DNA from: Ruminococcus sp.
Lineage (GTDB): Bacteria; Bacillota; Clostridia; Oscillospirales; Ruminococcaceae
Assembly: GCA_017623515.1 (NCBI GenBank)
Contig: JAGAOV010000008.1
Location: forward strand, 51,330-115,329
Reading direction: 5' to 3'
Length of the DNA: 64,000 nucleotides
Positions 1 through 7,952 of this stretch are shown one piece after another. The position numbers and the translations under genes are program-made. Under the pieces are notes generated by a model. It searched no databases, was not told where the DNA came from, and worked only from the letters and a program-made list of their open reading frames with translations. The number at the start of each line of letters is the position of its first letter. Position 1 is the first letter of the stretch.

Positions 1-1137
1 TGTGATACCGCCGGCTTCTCCTGCTGTTACATGGGCATGACGTATGCAGTCAAGGATGGATGTCTTACCGTGGTCAACGTGTCCCATTACGCAGACAACA
101 GGACACCTTTCCTCTGTATCCTCGCTCTCGTCAACCTCCTCAATAAGTCTTTCCTCAATAGTTACGATAACTTCCTTTTCAACCTTTGCGCCCAGCTCTT
201 CTGCAACCAGTGACGCTGTATCAAAGTCGATCTCCTCATTGATGGAAGCCATAACGCCCAGCATCATCAGCTTCTTGATAACCTCTGTAGCTGTAACCTT
301 GAGTCTTGCTGCAAGCTCGCTTACCACGATAGTATCCGGAATGAGAACCTTCAGCTGCTGCTTTCTTGCTCTCTCAAGCTCAAGACGTCTGAGCTTATCC
401 TGCTCTGTCTCCTTCTTGCTGGAGTACTTCTGCTTGTTTCTCTGTGCAGACTTCTGGTTTATCTTCTGCTTCTTTGAGGAATAGTTATCCTTGCCGTACT
501 TGCCGGAAGATGCCATTTGCTCATAACGCTGATTGTACTTGTCAAGGTCTACATAAGAACCTCTTGTATCAACAGTGCGTCTCTTTTCCACTGTAGAGCT
601 GCCGCCTGTGGACATTTCAACCTCAACATGAAGTCTTTCGCCATGCTTCTGTGCTGCCTTCGGCTGCTTCTTCTTATCATTCTTACGTTCCTGCTGCTTT
701 TCAGGTGCAGCTGCCTTTTTCTGTACTGCCGGCTTTTCAGTCTTCACTTCTGCATTCACTTCCGTCTTAATTTCAGGCTTTGTTTCAGCCTTCTTTTCAT
801 TTTTCTTTGTCTTATTTACAGCTTTTGTATCTGCGGTTTCCGTTTTCTTATCTGTCTTCTTCATAGGCTTCTTCTTTTCCGGTTTTTTTTCTACGGGCTT
901 CTCCTTTTTTTCAAATGCGCTTCTGGGCAGGCTTCGTGTTGCGAAATATTCATCAAAACTGCCTACCTGCTGCTCCTGAGTGAAATGCTCCAGAGCTGCG
1001 TTTACTTCATCCTCAGTAAGACCGGTGCTTGATTTCTTAGGCTTTTCCGGACTGAGTTTTTCGTAAAAGGCAATAAGCTCACTTGCCTCCATTCGCAGAT
1101 CCTTTGCAACATCACTGAGTTTTCTCTTTTTAGTCAT
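1..1137 (-). CDS. infB: Translation initiation factor IF-2, N-terminal part (cut by window edge)
   Basis: IF-2 is the GTPase that brings initiator tRNA to the 30S subunit. The frame is open from an ATG at 1137 to the window edge, about 379 codons, so the rest of the G domain and the C-terminal domains lie outside. The start is set by an AGGAGG site 7-8 nt upstream (1145-1150). Residues 1-50 form an IF2_N-like helical domain. Residues about 60-200 are a Lys/Glu/Thr-rich disordered linker. A second IF2_N-like segment ([13 protein letters not shown]...) lies near 285-325, and the G1 motif GHVDHGKT near 351-358. It is the last gene of the rimP-nusA-ylxR-ylxQ-infB operon, the usual order in Firmicutes. 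The identification is firm; only the 3' part is missing. Confidence 0.96.
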   Translation of the reverse strand, partial: MTKKRKLSDVAKDLRMEASELIAFYEKLSPEKPKKSSTGLTEDEVNAALEHFTQEQQVGSFDEYFATRSLPRSAFEKKEKPVEKKPEKKKPMKKTDKKTETADTKAVNKTKKNEKKAETKPEIKTEVNAEVKTEKPAVQKKAAAPEKQQERKNDKKKQPKAAQKHGERLHVEVEMSTGGSSTVEKRRTVDTRGSYVDLDKYNQRYEQMASSGKYGKDNYSSKKQKINQKSAQRNKQKYSSKKETEQDKLRRLELERARKQQLKVLIPDTIVVSELAARLKVTATEVIKKLMMLGVMASINEEIDFDTASLVAEELGAKVEKEVIVTIEERLIEEVDESEDTEERCPVVCVMGHVDHGKTSILDCIRHAHVTAGEAGGIT

Positions 1138-1237
1138 AGGCGAACCTCCTGTTCATGTCAGGGACTATCTTAATGACAGTCCAACAGCTCAATATATCTT
1201 TCTATATTAAGTGCCTTTACTGCACCTGTACGGATAT

Positions 1238-1543
1238 TCACTGGGAAAGCTCTCTGAGTTTTGCGGCGAAGCCCTCATCGCACACAGCAAGCACACCTGC
1301 TCTGCGTCCGACAGCTGCCGCTATATCGTCCATGGTAAATCCTGTTTCCTGCACAAATATTCCTGCCTGATCAGAATGAAACAGAACCTCTTTCTTTGTT
1401 TTGGGAGATATGTCGCACGTAAGGAAAATACCCTTTACACGTCCGCCCTTTATCTCCTCCTTTGCAGGATCGAATCCCATTACAAGCTTTCCTGCCTTAC
1501 GGCATATTGTCAAAAGGCTTATCCATTTCTCGCTGCAATGCAT
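1238..1543 (-). CDS. ylxQ: L7Ae/L30e-family RNA-binding protein YlxQ
   Basis: A 101-residue protein with the L7Ae/L30e fold, which usually binds kink-turn RNA. It carries the expected N-terminal pattern (ISLLTICRKAGKLVMG), a central segment ending in TCDISPKTKKEV, and a conserved C-terminal GVLAVCDEGFA. The longer open frame reaches 1717, but the ATG at 1543 has a good GAGGAG site 7 nt upstream and gives the normal family length, so I use it. The first 47 bases overlap the end of ylxR in another frame, which suggests translational coupling. It sits between ylxR and infB in the nusA operon. Its function in vivo is poorly known for the family; an accessory role around the ribosome or RNA is inference. 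Confidence 0.9.
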   Translation of the reverse strand: MHCSEKWISLLTICRKAGKLVMGFDPAKEEIKGGRVKGIFLTCDISPKTKKEVLFHSDQAGIFVQETGFTMDDIAAAVGRRAGVLAVCDEGFAAKLRELSQ

Positions 1544-1790
1544 TTTTAAGCTCCTCATACACCTCTGCGTCAACCTTGCAGGAAAACGCACGTTCAAGCT
1601 TTCTTCCCTTCTGTGCCAGCATGAAGCATTCCATACTCTTACATAAGTATGCGCCTCTGCCGGACTTCTTGCCGGTAAAATCAAGACAAAGCTCATCCTC
1701 CGGCGTTTTAACGGCACGTATAAGGCTGCGCTTTTCCTTCATTTCTCCGCAGCCTATGCACATACGCATGGGTATCTTTTTTACTTTCAT
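1497..1790 (-). CDS. ylxR: YlxR (DUF448) RNA-binding protein
   Basis: A 97-residue DUF448 protein. The family signature is clear: an N-terminal RMCIGCGEMKEKRSLIR segment, then LDFTGKKSGRGAYLCKS and a C-terminal helix. The conserved GRGAYLC loop and basic surface fit the RNA-binding role proposed for YlxR. It starts 3 nt after the nusA stop codon and overlaps ylxQ by 47 nt, so the three genes are probably translationally coupled. In other Firmicutes YlxR has been linked to transcriptional and RNase P effects; nothing in this sequence tests that. Confidence 0.93.
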   Translation of the reverse strand: MKVKKIPMRMCIGCGEMKEKRSLIRAVKTPEDELCLDFTGKKSGRGAYLCKSMECFMLAQKGRKLERAFSCKVDAEVYEELKNALQREMDKPFDNMP

Positions 1791-1793
1791 AGC

Positions 1794-3008
1794 TTATTCC
1801 TCTGAGGAAGACTCTGTGTCCAGAATGTCAAGTTCTTCTGCCGCTTCCTGCATAGCTATGCTTTCTGCTGCATCAAGCTCCAGTATATCATCATACTTAT
1901 CCGGCTCTGCAAACTCTTCTGCTCCGCCGGCAGACTCAATCTCCTTTGTAACCTCTGCCGGTACGATCTCCACCTCCGGCTTGATGTCGATCTTAAAACC
2001 TGTAAGCTTCGCTGCAAGCTTTGCATTCTGTCCACGGTTGCCGATCGCAAGTGAAAGCTGGTTGTTGGGAACTACTATGCTGCATGTACGATCCTTTTCT
2101 TCATTTGTAAGAATATCAACACGGAGAACTGCTGCCGGTGCAAGCGCACGAGCAATGAATTCCTCCGGCTTTTCGCTGTAGGGAATTATGTCAATTTTCT
2201 CGCCGCCAAGCTCGTTTACAATAGCAGAGATTCTTGAACGCTTCGGGCCGATACATGCGCCGATAGCATCTACATTCGGATCGTTTGACCATACAGCGAT
2301 CTTTGTTCTTGAGCCGGCTTCTCTGGAAATTGCCTTTATCTCAACAATTCCCTGATAGATTTCCGGTACTGTCATCTCAAAAAGTCTCTTTACAAGCTCC
2401 TTGCGAACTCGTGAAATCTTGATAACAGGCTTCTTCTGCTTGTTTGCAATTGCTGTGATGTAAACCTTTATCATCTGACCTTCCTTGAGCTGTTCGCCGG
2501 GAATCTGCTCCTTGCGGAAGAGATATATCTCTGTATTATCATAAATAAGTGTAGCCGTACCGCCCGGCTCTACCTGTGATACCTGACATGTAATGCACTC
2601 GAATTCCTTGTCCTCGAACTTTTCAAGGATACGTGCACGGCTTATGTCACGAAGATCGCCCTTGATGGACTGCTTTGCAGAAAGTGCTGCTGCTCTGCCG
2701 AACTTGTCGATATTCAGTCTCTTCTGGATAGTTCCGCCTACATAAGCCTTGGGATCAAATATTCTTGCTACGTGAATATTGATCTCGTTTTCGTCGATAG
2801 GCTCATCGTCTACTACTGTCTGTCTGATGTACATTTCAAACTTCTGTGTTGCAGGATCAATTTCAATTGTGATATTGTCCTCGCAGTCAGGGTAAGCCTT
2901 TCTTGCTGCCTTGAGCATTGCTGACTTTACCTTTTCAACCAGTGTGTCCACATCTACGCTGTTTTCTGTTCCCAGCGCATCCAGTGCCTCAAAAAAATTT
3001 TTGTCCAT
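1794..3008 (-). CDS. nusA: Transcription termination/antitermination factor NusA
   Basis: NusA (404 aa) binds RNA polymerase and nascent RNA and controls pausing, termination and antitermination. The sequence starts with the family N-terminal domain (MDKNFFEALDAL, about 1-125). An S1 domain follows (about 135-200, with GGTATLIYDNTEIYLF), then two KH domains (about 200-345, including ACIGPKRSRI and AIGNRGQNAKLA). The C-terminus is a short acidic tail (345-404), without the acidic repeats of proteobacterial NusA, as normal for Firmicutes. It lies 27 bp after rimP and 3 bp before ylxR, inside one operon read from the promoter at 3593-3621. Confidence 0.97.
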   Translation of the reverse strand: MDKNFFEALDALGTENSVDVDTLVEKVKSAMLKAARKAYPDCEDNITIEIDPATQKFEMYIRQTVVDDEPIDENEINIHVARIFDPKAYVGGTIQKRLNIDKFGRAAALSAKQSIKGDLRDISRARILEKFEDKEFECITCQVSQVEPGGTATLIYDNTEIYLFRKEQIPGEQLKEGQMIKVYITAIANKQKKPVIKISRVRKELVKRLFEMTVPEIYQGIVEIKAISREAGSRTKIAVWSNDPNVDAIGACIGPKRSRISAIVNELGGEKIDIIPYSEKPEEFIARALAPAAVLRVDILTNEEKDRTCSIVVPNNQLSLAIGNRGQNAKLAAKLTGFKIDIKPEVEIVPAEVTKEIESAGGAEEFAEPDKYDDILELDAAESIAMQEAAEELDILDTESSSEE

Positions 3009-3035
3009 GTCCTTTCATTCCTCCGTTTATTTATT

Positions 3036-3515
3036 TTAAAAATCAATTTCTGCATACAGCTTTACATATGCAAGCTCTGCAATGTTAAGCTCTGCGGTTT
3101 TTTCTTCATCCACAGCAACAGTTATCTTCTCACCGTCAAATGCTGTAAGCTCGCCTATCCAGTCTCTTTCGCCGCCGATCGGACGAATAGCATGTGCCTG
3201 TACAGTTTCACCTATGCAGCTCTCAAAATGCCATTTCTGACATAATGTTCTCTCAAGTCCTGCCGAACCTACCTCAAGAATGTAATTCTGGGAAATAGGA
3301 TCTTTTTCATCCAGTATGTCGCTTACCGGTCTTGTCATCTTCTCGCAGTCATCAATGGTAATACCGTCCTCGTGGTCTATGAATACCCTCAGATACCAGT
3401 ATGCGCCTTCCTTCTCAAAGCTTACGTCCCATATATCGTACCCAAGCTCCTCCGCTATGGGCAGTACAAGGTCATACACAAGCTTTTCCGTGCCGCCGAA
3501 TTTTTTGATTTTCAT
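3036..3515 (-). CDS. rimP: Ribosome maturation factor RimP
   Basis: RimP (159 aa) is needed for maturation of the 30S subunit. The N-terminal alpha/beta domain carries the typical DVSFEKEGAYWYLRVFIDHEDGITIDDCEKM run (written here only as landmarks: WYLRVFID and DDCEKMTR). YILEVGSAGLERTL follows, and a C-terminal SH3-like barrel ends near 155. The start at 3515 is preceded by an AAAGGACGGCA site. It is the first gene of the operon. The 5' leader holds a 13-bp-stem hairpin (3546-3577) directly after the promoter. Confidence 0.95.
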   Translation of the reverse strand: MKIKKFGGTEKLVYDLVLPIAEELGYDIWDVSFEKEGAYWYLRVFIDHEDGITIDDCEKMTRPVSDILDEKDPISQNYILEVGSAGLERTLCQKWHFESCIGETVQAHAIRPIGGERDWIGELTAFDGEKITVAVDEEKTAELNIAELAYVKLYAEIDF

Positions 3516-3545
3516 TCCATTGCCGTCCTTTCAGGTGTATACATA

Positions 3546-3577
3546 AGCAAAAGACCGGTGGTCGCCGGTCTTTTGCT
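3546..3577 (-). promoter_or_regulatory. Leader hairpin of the rimP-nusA operon
   Basis: A perfect 13-bp inverted repeat (AGCAAAAGACCGG / CCGGTCTTTTGCT) with a 6-nt loop. In the minus-strand transcript it begins about 9 nt after the predicted start site and ends about 30 nt before the rimP start. No long U-run follows (next bases UUAUG), so it is not a textbook terminator, but the descending arm itself holds CUUUU. It may be a pausing or autoregulatory element for NusA or an RNA-stabilising cap; this is inference. Confidence 0.6.
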
Positions 3578-3591
3578 AATTGATATGCATA

Positions 3592-3631
3592 TATTATAGC
3601 ACACTTCTTTTTAAAAATCAAGGGGTTTTCG
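3592..3631. repeat. 40-bp direct repeat, left copy, flanking the R-M module
   Basis: Identical over 40 bp to 5964-6003, in the same orientation; identity stops abruptly on both sides. The repeat contains the whole promoter core. Between the copies lies the 2.3-kb restriction-modification module, so the repeat marks its boundary. Confidence 0.9.
3593..3621 (-). promoter_or_regulatory. Sigma-A promoter of rimP-nusA-ylxR-ylxQ-infB
   Basis: On the minus strand: -35 TTGATT (3621-3616), 17-nt spacer, -10 TATAAT (3598-3593), with an extended -10 TGC. It lies inside a 40-bp sequence repeated exactly at 5964-6003. Confidence 0.85.
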
Positions 3632-3669
3632 GAAGTTTTTTATTCTGCTATAGCTGTTTCTGATGTAAC

Positions 3670-4965
3670 CTAATCATTTATCAGGTTAATTATCCATTCA
3701 ACCCATCCCCGTATAGTGGATGCTCGTCTTTTATATGTAGCATCACTTACCACATTATAGACATTGGATAATTTCATCCGATTTACAATTTCTTCTTTTG
3801 AAGGCATAACACCTGTTTCAAAATGCTCGCTTAAAACATCTGCAAAAAGCTTATGTTGAAGTATCAGATAACAAAAGTCCAATTGTCTCTGTTTATAGCA
3901 CTTCTGCAAAATTTCTTGACCCTGCAAAGTTAGCTGATATAAGATATCATCATTATCTTTTTTCTTTTCTACAAGACCCAGATATCGGGCAGCATTGGTA
4001 TAATAATCGGTTTGTCTTTCATCAAAATCATATTTTATTGTAATTTCCGATTTGGTCATATTATGTTGATTAAGCAGCTCGCATAAATTAACCACTCGTT
4101 CGAATGAATCAGCTTGAGGAAAGGGTATATCATCGGGTTCTGAAATAATCGCAGTGGATTTAAGGATTCTTTCCACATCCTCTGTGGTTATTAAAGTATC
4201 CTCTTCAATAGTGTAATTTCGCTGCTTAACAAGCATCAGCGAATTGTAATCCATTGGATTTTCAAATTTATACTGATACAATCGGTAAATGCCATTTGAA
4301 TAAACAAGAAAAACAGGTTTTATTTCCTTTGTAACTTTTTCACACCATGTTCTGAATGGATAATACAACTGCCGCACCAAAAAATCATCCGATAGATCTC
4401 TTTTTGCTTCGATAAGCGATAAATATTTAACTCCCTCATATGCAGCATCGATCTCAATCTGAGAGTTCACAACATTTACCTGCCTGTGATTTTTACTGCT
4501 TGTATCTAAAATATCAAAATCAAACATTCCGGAACTCATTCTGCCTGAAACAGTAGGAACAAGCTGTTCATCCTCAATAAAGTCCTCAATTATTCCTGTA
4601 GCAAAAGCACAATTAAGCGCAACAGCTTCACTTGTAATGTTACTATAATCCAGACTTTGGATATACGAAGGAATTGAAACTTTTGTCACACCGACATCAG
4701 AAGATTCAAACTTATGATATGCTTTAAAATGCGAGATTATATAATCTCCTCTTGTAACGGGCAGTATGGAGAGATTATTCTTTTTAAACAGCTCCGGCAA
4801 ATTAACAGTATGATCAAATTTCGTCATAAGTCGTGGTTCTCTGCATTCTTTAATCTGTTTGGCTGAAATTTTAAAGCTGCCATTTTCTTCAACCTGAGTC
4901 ACTATATTATATTTTTCAAACAATTCTTCCCATGCTTTATCATTAAGAGTAATATATTCACTCAT
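3670..4965 (-). CDS. Probable type II restriction endonuclease (PD-(D/E)XK fold)
   Basis: 431 residues. I cannot assign it to a named enzyme. The visible nuclease signature is an acidic residue (D173, in IEIDAAYEG) followed by a beta-strand with the E186-A-K188 triad (LSLIEAKRD) and a conserved-looking RQLYYPF helix near 198-204: the PD-(D/E)XK pattern. The C-terminal third (about 285-425) is helical and looks like winged-helix DNA-binding units (KSEITIKYDFDERQTDYYTNAARYLGL; PSKEEIVNRMKL). The start overlaps the end of the methyltransferase gene by 8 nt, so the two are one operon; this pairing is the main reason to call it the restriction subunit. A target of GATC is inferred only from the Dam-like partner. 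It has no clear terminator and may read into the rimP promoter region. Confidence 0.72.
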   Translation of the reverse strand: MSEYITLNDKAWEELFEKYNIVTQVEENGSFKISAKQIKECREPRLMTKFDHTVNLPELFKKNNLSILPVTRGDYIISHFKAYHKFESSDVGVTKVSIPSYIQSLDYSNITSEAVALNCAFATGIIEDFIEDEQLVPTVSGRMSSGMFDFDILDTSSKNHRQVNVVNSQIEIDAAYEGVKYLSLIEAKRDLSDDFLVRQLYYPFRTWCEKVTKEIKPVFLVYSNGIYRLYQYKFENPMDYNSLMLVKQRNYTIEEDTLITTEDVERILKSTAIISEPDDIPFPQADSFERVVNLCELLNQHNMTKSEITIKYDFDERQTDYYTNAARYLGLVEKKKDNDDILYQLTLQGQEILQKCYKQRQLDFCYLILQHKLFADVLSEHFETGVMPSKEEIVNRMKLSNVYNVVSDATYKRRASTIRGWVEWIINLIND

Positions 4966-5797
4966 AATTTCTCACCACAACCTCACTAACATCGCCACGT
5001 CTGCTGCCAACAGAATTAATAGATCTTTTCGCCTGAACTACAGTAATATTATAAGCAGCATATTGCTCATGAATAAACTCTGTATAGGAATTAGAGAGCA
5101 TGAAGTTAATACCCCGTTCAGTTAATTCATCACAGCTTTCACGCAATCTGATCTGATCGTCTCTTGTAAAGCCTCCTTTTGAATATCCAGTAAAATTTGA
5201 AGTTGCTGAAACTGGATCATAGGGAGGATCAAGATACACAAATGCTCCTTTAGGCAGTTTTTTTAATACCTCAGCATAATCCGTTGCAGTGAAATGAATT
5301 TCCGCAGTATTAAAATAAGAACTGACAGCACGAAGAACAGGAGCATTTACAATATTTGGGTTTTTATAGCTGCCAAAAGGACTATTAAATTCTCCTGAAT
5401 TATTTACTCGATAAAGACCGTTATAACAAGTTTTATTCAGATAGATAAACCTTGCAGCCTTTTCAATTGCTGTCAAAGAAGAATATTTCTCTCGATCCCT
5501 GTCCAAATCTCTTATGGTATAAAAAAATTCCGATTCATTTTTATACTCAGACAAAACAGATATAAGTTCTTCTACATTATCCTTAATGACAGAATACACC
5601 AATATCAACTCACTATTTATATCGTTCACATATGCAGTCTTTGGCTGTAAATCAAACAATAATGCACCGCCACCAATAAAAGGTTCACAATATGCAGTCA
5701 TCTTTTTAGGCATTAAAGGTGTCAACTCATTTAAAAGCTGTCTCTTACCTCCTACCCACTTTAAAACAGGAGCTACCAGCTTGTTTTTTCTCATCAT
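4958..5797 (-). CDS. DNA N6-adenine methyltransferase, Dam/D12 class
   Basis: 279 residues, the usual size for Dam-type enzymes. The motifs are in alpha-class order: an N-terminal PVLKWVGGKRQLL, the SAM-binding PFIGGGALLF near 39-48, a long target-recognition region (about 60-165, with NKTCYNGLYRVN), and the catalytic DPPY at 190-193. It should methylate adenine in a short palindrome, most likely GATC by similarity to DpnM/Dam, protecting the host from the adjacent endonuclease. It starts with tandem ATGs (5797, 5794) behind an AGGATGG site and has its own promoter at 5845-5873. It overlaps the endonuclease gene by 8 nt. Confidence 0.92.
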   Translation of the reverse strand: MMRKNKLVAPVLKWVGGKRQLLNELTPLMPKKMTAYCEPFIGGGALLFDLQPKTAYVNDINSELILVYSVIKDNVEELISVLSEYKNESEFFYTIRDLDRDREKYSSLTAIEKAARFIYLNKTCYNGLYRVNNSGEFNSPFGSYKNPNIVNAPVLRAVSSYFNTAEIHFTATDYAEVLKKLPKGAFVYLDPPYDPVSATSNFTGYSKGGFTRDDQIRLRESCDELTERGINFMLSNSYTEFIHEQYAAYNITVVQAKRSINSVGSRRGDVSEVVVRNYE

Positions 5798-5844
5798 ATC
5801 ACCATCCTTGAATCATCGCATATAAACAGTCCTATTTCGACACT

Positions 5845-5873
5845 ATTATATCATCTGCGCTTCAAAAAGTCAA
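5845..5873 (-). promoter_or_regulatory. Promoter of the restriction-modification operon
   Basis: Minus strand: -35 TTGACT (5873-5868), 17-nt spacer, -10 TATAAT (5850-5845), about 48 nt before the methyltransferase start. Confidence 0.8.
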
Positions 5874-5883
5874 CCTCCATCCT

Positions 5884-5918
5884 AATAAAAAACCCCGGGC
5901 CCGTAGGACACCGGAGTA
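5884..5918 (-). terminator. Rho-independent terminator after the radical SAM gene
   Basis: Minus strand: ACTCCGG, 12-nt loop, CCGGGGT, then TTTTTT. The 7-bp stem has one G-U pair. It lies between the 5964-6003 promoter copy and the methyltransferase promoter, so it insulates the R-M operon from upstream transcription. Confidence 0.7.
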
Positions 5919-5963
5919 TGATCAGTATATTTTATGCTGAAATCACAGCTGAAATTCTATAAT

Positions 5964-6003
5964 TATTATAGCACACTTCTTTTTAAAAATCAAGGGGTTT
6001 TCG
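5964..6003. repeat. 40-bp direct repeat, right copy, with a second promoter
   Basis: Exact copy of 3592-3631. It carries the same -35 TTGATT (5993-5988) and -10 TATAAT (5970-5965) on the minus strand. No gene begins just downstream; the next element is the terminator at 5884-5918, so transcripts from this copy would be very short. Confidence 0.9.
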
Positions 6004-6017
6004 TAAAAAAATACGGT

Positions 6018-6632
6018 TTACCCAACATATTCTCTTATTCTGAGGTAAATACCCAGCTTATCCGCAAGAGCCTTAGCCGCCTGTATCTCCTCATCAGGGA
6101 TAACGTCCACGACAGTAAACATCACCTTTCCTGCATATTCCTTGCAGTCAGATGCAAATTTCTGCATTGCGCTGAAGCTTTCCTTGCCGAACTTAGGTCT
6201 TGTAACACGGAGATATTCCTCCTCTGTTCCTGCGTTTAGACTTACGGAAACAGTATCAATTCTGTTTTTCAGCAAATGCGCCGTGGGCTTTTTATTGATA
6301 AGGTCGGAAAGACCATTTGTGTTGAGTCTTGTGGGAATATCGGGATAATTTTCCTTTATGAAATCAGCCGTACCGCACAGCAGCTCCAGAGCCTCTGTCG
6401 GCTCACCATAGCCGCAGAACACAATCTCTGTGAAATTCTCAGGCTTTGCATTCTTTATTGCCTCGGTCATCTCCTGCAAGGAAGGCTCATGCTCAAGCCA
6501 CAGCGGATCTGAACCATATGCACCATCTGCATTGTTTCTGATACAGAATGTACATGCACATGGACAGCGATTCGTCAGATTAAGATAAAGCTTATCCTCT
6601 ACCGGATAGGCAAGAGTCATTGATTTTTTCAT
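6018..6632 (-). CDS. Radical SAM protein, TatD-link type
   Basis: 204 residues. It has the radical SAM cysteine motif CxxxCxxC in NRCPCACTFCIRN (near 20-32), the GGE-like loop VFCGYGEPT (near 80), and the strand-loop TRLNTNGL. This resembles the small radical SAM family often linked to TatD-type DNases in Firmicutes; the substrate is unknown. The ATG at 6632 has a GGAG site 8 nt upstream; the GTG at 6641 is too close to it. The gene starts 18 bp after the peptidase gene stop, so the two are probably co-transcribed. No tatD gene is visible here, so any partner is elsewhere. Confidence 0.85.
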   Translation of the reverse strand: MKKSMTLAYPVEDKLYLNLTNRCPCACTFCIRNNADGAYGSDPLWLEHEPSLQEMTEAIKNAKPENFTEIVFCGYGEPTEALELLCGTADFIKENYPDIPTRLNTNGLSDLINKKPTAHLLKNRIDTVSVSLNAGTEEEYLRVTRPKFGKESFSAMQKFASDCKEYAGKVMFTVVDVIPDEEIQAAKALADKLGIYLRIREYVG

Positions 6633-6650
6633 AAGAGACACTCCTTCTTC

Positions 6651-7670
6651 TTACAGCGGCTTGCTGTAGAACTGATACCAGCTGCCGTAGTCTGCAAAAT
6701 GCTCATCAAGTGTAGTCTTGTTGGTATAGCCCGGATCGTGGATCAGGAAATCCGCTTTTGTAAGGCTGTCAGGACTATTCTTTGTGCAGCCTGTTACCAG
6801 TACATAATGCATTCCGCCGTAGGCATTTGTTGCACCGACAACAACAGGACCAGTCTGAAGACGGTTATAAAGATCCTGAAGATTTGTGCTTTCGCCTCTG
6901 CCGGCAATTGATACTACCTCATAGCCAAGGTTATATACACTTGCCCAAAGAAGTGAATTATTGCTGTAGGTAAGATACTGCTTACACATTACATCAGGAG
7001 TTATCTCTGTTTCTGTGTAGTAAGAGTGCATCATAGCCATGCAGCTTGTGAGACAGCCTACCTTAGCAATAGTCTTTGTACCGATATAAACGCTTCCCCA
7101 TCTTTCGTCTGCCTGTGCATAGTAAGGCACATCATAGGAGATGCCGCTTTTCTCTTCTTCCGGAATTTCCGGTTCTTCCGTTTCTTCCATTGAAACAAGT
7201 GCGCCGAACTGGTCAAATTCACATGCCGCACCGTCAATGACTGCACTGCCGGTAAGCTTTCCCTCCTGCGGATCAACATAGTATGTCTTGCTCATGTATG
7301 ACACCCAGCCGAACTGTATCTGTCCGTTAAGCGGATTATAATAGTAACGTGTTCCGCCTGCAAGCTGCCAGCCTGTTCTCAGTGTTCCGTCTGATGTAAA
7401 AATATATGTGTAGCCATCAGGAAGAACGGTACTTCCGCTTGCAAAGCTGCCGTCCTTGTAATAATATGAGAATGTCTCACCGCCGTCTCTTGTATACCAG
7501 CCCTCTTCGCTTACGTTACTTTCGGATACACTGTAAACCTCTGTATATGAACCATTCTCTCCTGCTTCAATAAATGTCACCTGATTTTCTGCGCTTACTC
7601 CTGCTGTCATTGTTCCTGCTATCACTGCACAGCTAAGAAATGCTGCACAGAAGCGTGAAATGTGATTCAC
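6651..7670 (-). CDS. Secreted C39-like cysteine peptidase with cell-wall-binding-type repeats
   Basis: 339 residues from the GTG at 7670, which has AAAGGA 10 nt upstream; the GTG at 7679 is too close. The N-terminus is a signal peptide (hydrophobic core about 8-26, cleavage near VSA-E). Residues about 55-150 hold aromatic/Gly repeats (GWYTRDGG, YYYKDGS, GWQLAGGTRYYYN, GWVSYMSKTYYVD) like choline/glucan-binding repeats. An acidic linker follows (EETEEPEIPEEE). The C-terminal domain is a C39_2-type papain-like fold with the nucleophile Cys in KVGCLTSC (about 206), the catalytic His in YGGMHYVLVTG (about 289), and HDPG near 315. It probably acts on extracellular or wall-bound peptide. It is expressed from 7758-7785 and followed by the radical SAM gene. 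Confidence 0.87.
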   Translation of the reverse strand: MNHISRFCAAFLSCAVIAGTMTAGVSAENQVTFIEAGENGSYTEVYSVSESNVSEEGWYTRDGGETFSYYYKDGSFASGSTVLPDGYTYIFTSDGTLRTGWQLAGGTRYYYNPLNGQIQFGWVSYMSKTYYVDPQEGKLTGSAVIDGAACEFDQFGALVSMEETEEPEIPEEEKSGISYDVPYYAQADERWGSVYIGTKTIAKVGCLTSCMAMMHSYYTETEITPDVMCKQYLTYSNNSLLWASVYNLGYEVVSIAGRGESTNLQDLYNRLQTGPVVVGATNAYGGMHYVLVTGCTKNSPDSLTKADFLIHDPGYTNKTTLDEHFADYGSWYQFYSKPL

Positions 7671-7757
7671 TGCGTACACGTCCTTTCATTTTGTTCCGAA
7701 TTGTAATCAAATGCTTATTTTTAATTCCGGTATTGTCACCGTTTTGTCACCATCATC

Positions 7758-7785
7758 ATTATACCACAGCACACCTGAAAGTCAA
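7758..7785 (-). promoter_or_regulatory. Promoter of the C39 peptidase gene
   Basis: Minus strand: -35 TTGACT (7785-7780), 16-nt spacer, -10 TATAAT (7763-7758). Leader of about 75 nt. Confidence 0.75.
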
Positions 7786-7823
7786 GGAATATCGCAGTAT
7801 ATTCAGAATTTTTTAGCATTTTT

Positions 7824-7861
7824 CAGAAAAAAAGGCACGCTATCCCATGATAGTGCGCCTT
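7824..7861 (-). terminator. Terminator of the aguA-aguB operon
   Basis: A 13-bp stem (one mismatch, one G-U) with a 4-nt loop (7832-7861), followed on the minus strand by seven T's. It is about 90 nt after the aguB stop. Confidence 0.8.
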
Positions 7862-7952
7862 GATTTTGTGTAGGTTGTACAAATAACATTTATCCGCAGC
7901 AACTCAGGCGTGTATTGCCAGCCCGATAATTCACATCTATAAAACCATTACA

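Noticed and set aside
44-484. Ser-rich plus-strand frame in the infB region
   Set aside because: It is the reverse strand of infB; the Ser/Leu bias reflects opposite-strand codons.
5964-6003. Repeat taken as an IS terminal repeat
   Set aside because: The copies are direct, not inverted, and no transposase lies between them.
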